Shown here: positions 59,101-64,000 of the stretch, piece after piece
How positions within the stretch are numbered: the first letter of the stretch is position 1
Layout of the letters: the number at the start of each line of letters is the position of its first letter
Assembly: GCA_037367405.1 (NCBI GenBank)
Contig: JAZKJV010009320.1
Coordinates: forward strand, 1 to 64,000
Length of the DNA stretch: 64,000 nt
Direction: 5' to 3'
Source of the DNA: Ottelia alismoides
Taxonomy: Eukaryota > Streptophyta > Magnoliopsida > Alismatales > Hydrocharitaceae
The notes under the pieces: generated by a model
What the model saw: only the letters and a program-made list of their open reading frames with translations
Told to the model about the DNA's origin: nothing
Databases searched by the model: none
Made by a program: the position numbers and the translations under genes

Positions 59101-60071
59101 TTTTGATATTTTATTTTATTTTATTTATTTTTAATATTATTATTTTTATTTATGATTTTGTAAAATTATAACATACTTTTATATACATAAATATATTTTT
59201 GTTTAATTTTTCTAAGATGTTTTGGATATTTAATAAAATACAAGTGTATTCTGTATAGGTACAAGTGTATATAGTATACCTATGTAGTATTTGTACAAGT
59301 ATTTTTATTTTTATTTTTCTTTGCATTTTATTTCGATTTTAATGCACATATATACTATAAGTAATATTTACAAAATTATAAAAATATAAAAATTAATAAA
59401 TAATGAATAAAGAATAAATTGAATATTTTATTCAGTATAGGTATACAACAGGGGTCCAAAACTCAACTTTCAGACCGTAGCTCCGCCAAATGCGAAACCA
59501 CCACCATTGGGTAGATTATTTTATTCTATATACAATTAAAGGTGAGTACACTGCATTTGGATTTGTCGTTTGTGAGATACGGGTCTGGGAAGTTGGGATT
59601 TTGGATTCTTATTCAGACCATATCTTTTTATCTGTACCTTCTTTTTCTGTGAAATCAATTTTGTCTTTTTCTTTATGAAATTATCTACAACTTTCATGTA
59701 CAAGGTTTCTTCATTTGATGTACAAAAAGTGGAACCAAAGATAGGTCCCAAAATAAATAAAGAATGAATAGAATGTATAGGTATTTTCTCTGTGATTCTG
59801 ACCTTATCTCCCCCTACTTTATTCCTTGTCGACCTTTTCATCAAGATGCCTAGGTCTCGGGGGTTTTGGGTCATAAAATATTTACAATATTTTATTCTTT
59901 TTCTTTTCTTTATTTATTCTATAATTTTGGCCTTAATTACAGTGTTTTATACACTATTGAAATGCACATGCATGAATGCTAAGATGGTGGTTTTAATGCT
60001 ATTTACAGGCATTTGCTAGGGTTTTTGGTGCCAAAATGATAGAATAAAGATGATAAAATGTGGATTCATCA
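56192..60071 (-). repeat. 5' LTR of element E (3880 bp)
   Basis: Same ends and layout as the left LTR. Differences seen by eye: a longer T run near 56510, a 2-base deletion near 57040, and about eight C/T or G/A changes, most of them at CpG sites. It is followed by ACCAC at 60072-60076. Confidence 0.96.
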
Positions 60072-60323
60072 ACCACCACCTCCACCTCCACCTCCACCTC
60101 CTCCTCCCCTGCCTCCTCTGCCTCTGCCTCCTCCTCCATTGTCACGGTTCATCATGTCATTCAACATATCCTGGAATGCGGTCTGTGTCAGGGCCTGCTC
60201 GGTCAGCTGCTGCTGGATGGCCTGGATGGATGCCAGTAACTGTGCATTTACTTGGTTCTGATCTGGCACCTGTCCCTTTGGTTGTGGTGGCTGCTGACCC
60301 TTGCCCTTTCCTCCTGGAGCCAT
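60072..60323 (-). pseudogene. Element C gag N terminus (5' of the E insertion)
   Basis: ATG at 60323 opens MAPGGKGKGQQPPQPKGQ and the Q-rich start, then a glycine-rich run where E has inserted. A non-ATG in-frame extension upstream (ALETTPEFISSDSDPD) is also conserved in A, so the true start could be further 5' with a non-AUG codon. It joins the rest of gag at 43367 across E in the same frame. Confidence 0.88.
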
Positions 60324-62651
60324 GTCAGGGTCTGAATCAGACGAGATGAACTCCGGAGTAGTCTCCAGGGCTCGCACTGTCTTCTATCTGCATAATGAGA
60401 TGGTCCGAATAATATCACTTGCAATTAATGTTCAGCTGCCGTGATCAAGCTGGAATTCAGGTCAACCCCAGCATGTTGTGAATGGAAAAGGATGTAGACT
60501 GTAATCGACTTCCATTTACAACGGCAAAAGCGAGACAAAGTGAGCCCAGTTTATTGGTTGGCCAAGAGAAAGGTTGAAAATGAGGAGTCTGGAGATCGAT
60601 CCGCAAAGTCCGGATCAGGTTCTCGAGAATCGCCTCGAACTTATTGGCGGAGTTGAGTCCATGGAATCGATGTGGGTGTCGGCATGGTCCCGACAGAAAC
60701 CATCCATGGATCAACTTCGCGGAGTACAAGAGAAGATCAGATGTTGGATGAAAGATACGGTGGTCAACGAGGAATAAAAGGAGTGTAAAACAGTAGAGAG
60801 GCTCGGTTGAGCGGGGTGGTCAAAGGAAGAAACAAAATGTGCGCAAACACGCGGGACTTGATCTTTGAACCTTAATCTAGATCCATACAAACACAAAACA
60901 AAATCGGGTTCACCAACTCATGCCATGTGAAGCCGTGAAAGCTCGGCTATTTATTATCTTTTCATTTTTTAGAGTTGTGATTTTCAGGCATATCTTATAA
61001 CAAGTCCTTAGTACGCTACCCTATAGGAGAGAGAGTATTGCCGGAAGAGTATCCCGTACTTGTCCTCCTCCTGTGTAACCTGTAGTCTGTACTTTTTAGA
61101 GTCCTTGTAACCCTTCCTGGATCCCTACTCAGCCAAAGAAAAGAGAGAGGAAGCCGATATGCGAAACCAATACTTCGGTTCTCGCTCACAATGGAATCAC
61201 CCGTGAGCGTGCAAGAACCTACTCGAACGCAGGACAATGAGACAGACACCCCCGTGAAGGCGTGGCCTATGCTCAATACTTCGGACAGGGTCGATGCTCT
61301 CACAACAAAGAGTCACCATTGGTGACCAAGTCCTACTCGCCTACGTACGATAGAAGCGCCATTACTTCGGAAATCCAGGCGATACACAAGGAAGTTGTAG
61401 ACTGGGTTTTTGGCTTTAATCCTTAGGGGGTCGCACTCGCTCAAGGGAGTAGGGTTTTGGTCCCCCTCCAAGGTACCTGAAAACAATGAGGGCTTTATGA
61501 ACCCGGTACAATGATAGTCCATTACAGATTTTAATTAAGGTCAAAATTTATTTAGCAGTCTCCTTGTTTTAATTTTTTGGGTTTTCACTTTTTTTGAGTC
61601 TGTTTTCATACTAGCGCCTAACGTTTTTGTAGATTTTCATTTAAGTCCTAAGTGCTCAAAATCAGAGGGAGATAGCGGAAAAGCCGTGCAAGTGGTTCCA
61701 TGATGAAAATCTCACCATTGAACCGAATGATGTATGCTGAGTTAGAAGACTTACAGTGCATCCCAGCTCTCTCCATGTGGTATGCAAAACATAATTTTTA
61801 AACCTATCTAGATGTCGGTATGCATGGCACAAAATCGCCCTAAACATTAGCTGCTATTAGCGTGAAGAACCATAAGTTGCTCATTCATCTCTAGCCCAAA
61901 GGGTCCGGTCTTGGCTCACCCCTCCTCTGCTCAACACAATTGAGGGTAGGAGAAAGCGCTTTACAGGGCTCGCTGCGGCACAAGGGCTAAGAGACAAACG
62001 AGCGGCTTGTTTAAAGTTGACTAGATCCATACGAAGTAGACTATAGGAACATGCATTCTTATTAATGTGTGGACCTAGCTACCGAGTCAAGCAACCTACA
62101 TCTAGGGGCTCCAAGCACACAAAACAAATGAAAATAAAGGCGGAAAGCTCAAAACTTCGGAAAACAAATAAAAGAAGGCGATGAAAACTCGAAAAGCTGT
62201 GATGAGTCCCCCAGGTGAACAATCACCCGGGCACTGGACCTCATTGTGAAGAGTAGAGTCCTGTTTAATTACATGCCAAAAATGTCTCTCTCTCACCATA
62301 AATTACAAAAATAATTAATCCTAAATATCTACACCTATCTAATCCACATCTCTTTTCTTCCTTGATGCCCTCTCTCTCCAGATGGTCATGAGAAGAAGAC
62401 CATCCTCCTCCAAGCTTGGCTGCATTGGCCTCCTAAGAAGCCATCCTGGCGTGGCGGGCCCTCGCATCAAAGTCACAAAAAGAGTGCATTAGTATAGCTC
62501 AATCAATCAAAACAGAGCAGATAAAATAATCACAATGAATGAATCAATGAATCATGGTGATTAATGGCAATAAAAATAGCTGCTCATGAAATAAATAATA
62601 AATCAGAAATGTACACAAGAATGTCAAAATAAATTAGGCTATGCTCATTGC
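60324..62651 (-). other. Element C leader
   Basis: About 2.3 kb lies between gag and the PBS, closely similar to the leader of A. It contains the conserved uORF (61648-61776) and the hairpin at 62210-62231. Nothing else coding is supported. Confidence 0.75.
61648..61776 (-). CDS. Conserved 42-codon upstream ORF in element C leader
   Basis: It has the same length and position as in A, starting MERAGMHCKSSNSAYIIR and ending LILST-stop. Several of the few differences from A change an amino acid (V/A, C/Y, S/F, Q/E), so strong purifying selection on the peptide is not evident. The ATG and the CTGTAAGT after codon 7 are unchanged. Confidence 0.45.
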   Translation of the reverse strand: MERAGMHCKSSNSAYIIRFNGEIFIMEPLARLFRYLPLILST

Positions 62652-62669
62652 TCCCCGGCAACGGCGCCA
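62652..62669 (-). other. Primer-binding site, tRNA-Asp type (element C)
   Basis: The minus strand reads TGGCGCCGTTGCCGGGGA, followed after two bases by the right LTR. It is intact despite the decay of the coding region. Confidence 0.94.
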
Positions 62670-62671
62670 TC

Positions 62672-64000
62672 TGATAACACGGATTTTCCACGAGGGTCAC
62701 CATGAATAATATAAAAAGTGTCGCTGAGGCGACCACTCACAGAAGACCGGTGTTAATCAGCAATTAACCCACAATAAAAGAATAAAACAATCAAGCTCAA
62801 AAAGAAATGTGAATTAACCTTTATTACTCTACCATAAAATGTATAGGGAACAAGCATGTAGAGGTCGAACCACAGAGAGCAATACAAAAATGCAATAGCC
62901 TACATGTAACTCAGAGTCTTCCTTGTGGGAAGTGGGTTTGTGAATTTTATATTTTTTTATTTTATTATATATATATATTTATTATTTTATTATATATATT
63001 ATTTTTTATAATATAATTAGGTTATATATATATAGATAATATAAATATATAAATATATGTATACCCAGAAAGGGTGAGAATATAGCTTATAATACATACA
63101 ATATATATATATATATGTATATATAAGTATAGTAATAATATTTTTTTTATATTTTAGGGTTAATAAATAGATATATAAATACATATAAGTAGTTAGATAT
63201 ATATATATATTTTAGGGAATATATATATATATAAGTGGGTACTATAATATTTATAAAAATATACAAAAATAGTCAAAAATTCAGGAATAAAGTCTTTTTG
63301 GGATTTTCATGTTTTTTACCATTTTTGTGAATTTTGGGCATTTTTTAAAACATTCTTAGTATTTTTAAATAGCAAAATAAGAGCAAATAGTGGAATAGGG
63401 TCTGGCTATAAGAAAAATAGGAATTAAAAATAGCAAACAGCCTCAAAAATTTTCCACATTATTTTTCTAAGAAAGATGATAAAATATAGCATAAATAGGG
63501 ACTAAGTTCACATTTTTCTGATTTTTCTTTGGTTTTATACATTTTTTTGAAGTTTTTAGGTATTTTTCGATTTTTAAGGTTTTCCTTTTGAGAGTTTTGG
63601 GGATTTTTGGACTGATACTGAAATAGGTCAAAATACACCATAGCTAATTTTTTTGGGATTTTTCGAGGTGTTTTAATATTTTTTTGGTATTTTATAAGCT
63701 AGACAGTAAATAAAATGCATGTTTTGGTTTTTAATAAATGCAAAAATGCAACAAAATTAAAAACTAAAAATATAGCGTGCAAGGGTACACTAACAGGAGC
63801 TTACGTCTATTTTTGCAAAATTTTTCGAAGAAAGATGAAGCACAAAATAAATAGACAAAGCATTAAAAAATAAATGGCCTAGCAGGGGTGTTTTTGCAAA
63901 TAAAATAATTGACAGGGGCATACATGCAAAAATCACAATAAAAATGAACGTTAACTTTTATTTTCAGGACCATTTTACAAATACAAAAACCGGCGGGGTT
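62672..64000 (-). repeat. 5' LTR of element C (partial, cut by window end)
   Basis: It begins TGATAACACGG and matches the left LTR from 30350 onward through the TA-rich block to the window end. The visible 1.33 kb show about 30-40 differences by eye, including length changes in TA repeats. Confidence 0.93.

Larger units (their letters stand above)
43368..60071 (-). mobile_element. Element E: complete, young Athila-type element lacking capsid
   Basis: E is 16.7 kb, flanked by ACCAC duplications. It has two near-identical LTRs (43368-47248 and 56192-60071), PPT at 47249, PBS at 56172-56189 and one uninterrupted 1878-codon reading frame. LTR differences seen by eye are about eight transitions and two indels in 3.88 kb. 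The gag capsid and the gag-proximal two thirds of the leader, present in A and C, are missing. E therefore appears mobile only with capsid supplied in trans. Its pol differs clearly from C, but its terminal and 3' non-coding sequences are close to C. Confidence 0.95.
30350..64000 (-). mobile_element. Athila-type element C (right end outside window, hosts E)
   Basis: The left LTR (30350-34462), PPT, 3' non-coding region, broken pol and gag, leader, PBS (62652-62669) and start of the right LTR (62672) follow in minus orientation. Element E splits gag at 43368-60071. If the right LTR equals the left in length, C ends about 2.8 kb beyond the window. Over the 1.33 kb that can be compared, the LTRs differ at about 30-40 sites by eye, so C is much older than E. 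Its sequence is close to element A. Confidence 0.93.

Overview
This window is plant nuclear DNA, almost certainly from an angiosperm. It consists nearly entirely of nested LTR retrotransposons. The clade call rests on Ty3/gypsy Gag-Pol proteins of the Athila type, primer-binding sites complementary to the 3' end of tRNA-Asp, and Ty1/copia remnants. One decayed host-type gene, an MBOAT acyltransferase, has a GC-rich 5' end, which hints weakly at a monocot. No intact host gene, tRNA, rRNA or CRISPR array was seen.

Layout. (1) 1-11050: the 5' part of a minus-strand Athila-type element (A): broken RT, protease and gag, a 2.3-kb leader, the PBS and a 4.24-kb LTR. A sits inside the gag of a minus-strand Copia element (11051-12259). 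(2) 12260-19400: older ground holding MITE-like and hAT-like repeats, the MBOAT pseudogene (13756-15349), a SIRE-like LTR remnant, two fold-back elements (one with a perfect 9-bp target duplication) and the 3' end of a second Copia. (3) 19411-30349: plus-strand Athila/Tat-like relict B, arranged LTR - PBS - eroded internal region - LTR - second PBS. (4) 30350 to the right edge: minus-strand element C, same family as A, with a 4.11-kb left LTR and a right LTR cut by the window end. Its gag-pol carries several stops and frameshifts. (5) 43368-60071: minus-strand element E, inserted in the glycine-rich part of C's gag with 5-bp target duplication ACCAC. The nest is therefore E in C in B, with B probably in a Copia.

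E is the notable resident. Its two 3.88-kb LTRs differ, by eye, at about 8 sites (all transitions) and 2 indels. It carries one uninterrupted 1878-codon reading frame with protease, RT, RNase H and integrase. The capsid part of gag is missing. The reading frame starts at the ATG of a small upstream ORF that A and C keep separate in their leaders. E thus looks like a recently moved element that borrows capsid from relatives.

Conserved non-coding architecture recurs across elements. C and E each have four hairpins built around copies of the polypurine-tract motif between pol and the 3' LTR, and relict B has one. A, C and E share palindromic CTCACGTG/CACGTGAG pairs inside the LTR and a leader hairpin near the PBS. 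About 0.5 kb of 3' non-coding sequence is more alike between C and E than their pol genes are. These are the best candidates for undescribed biology here. All identity estimates were made by eye.
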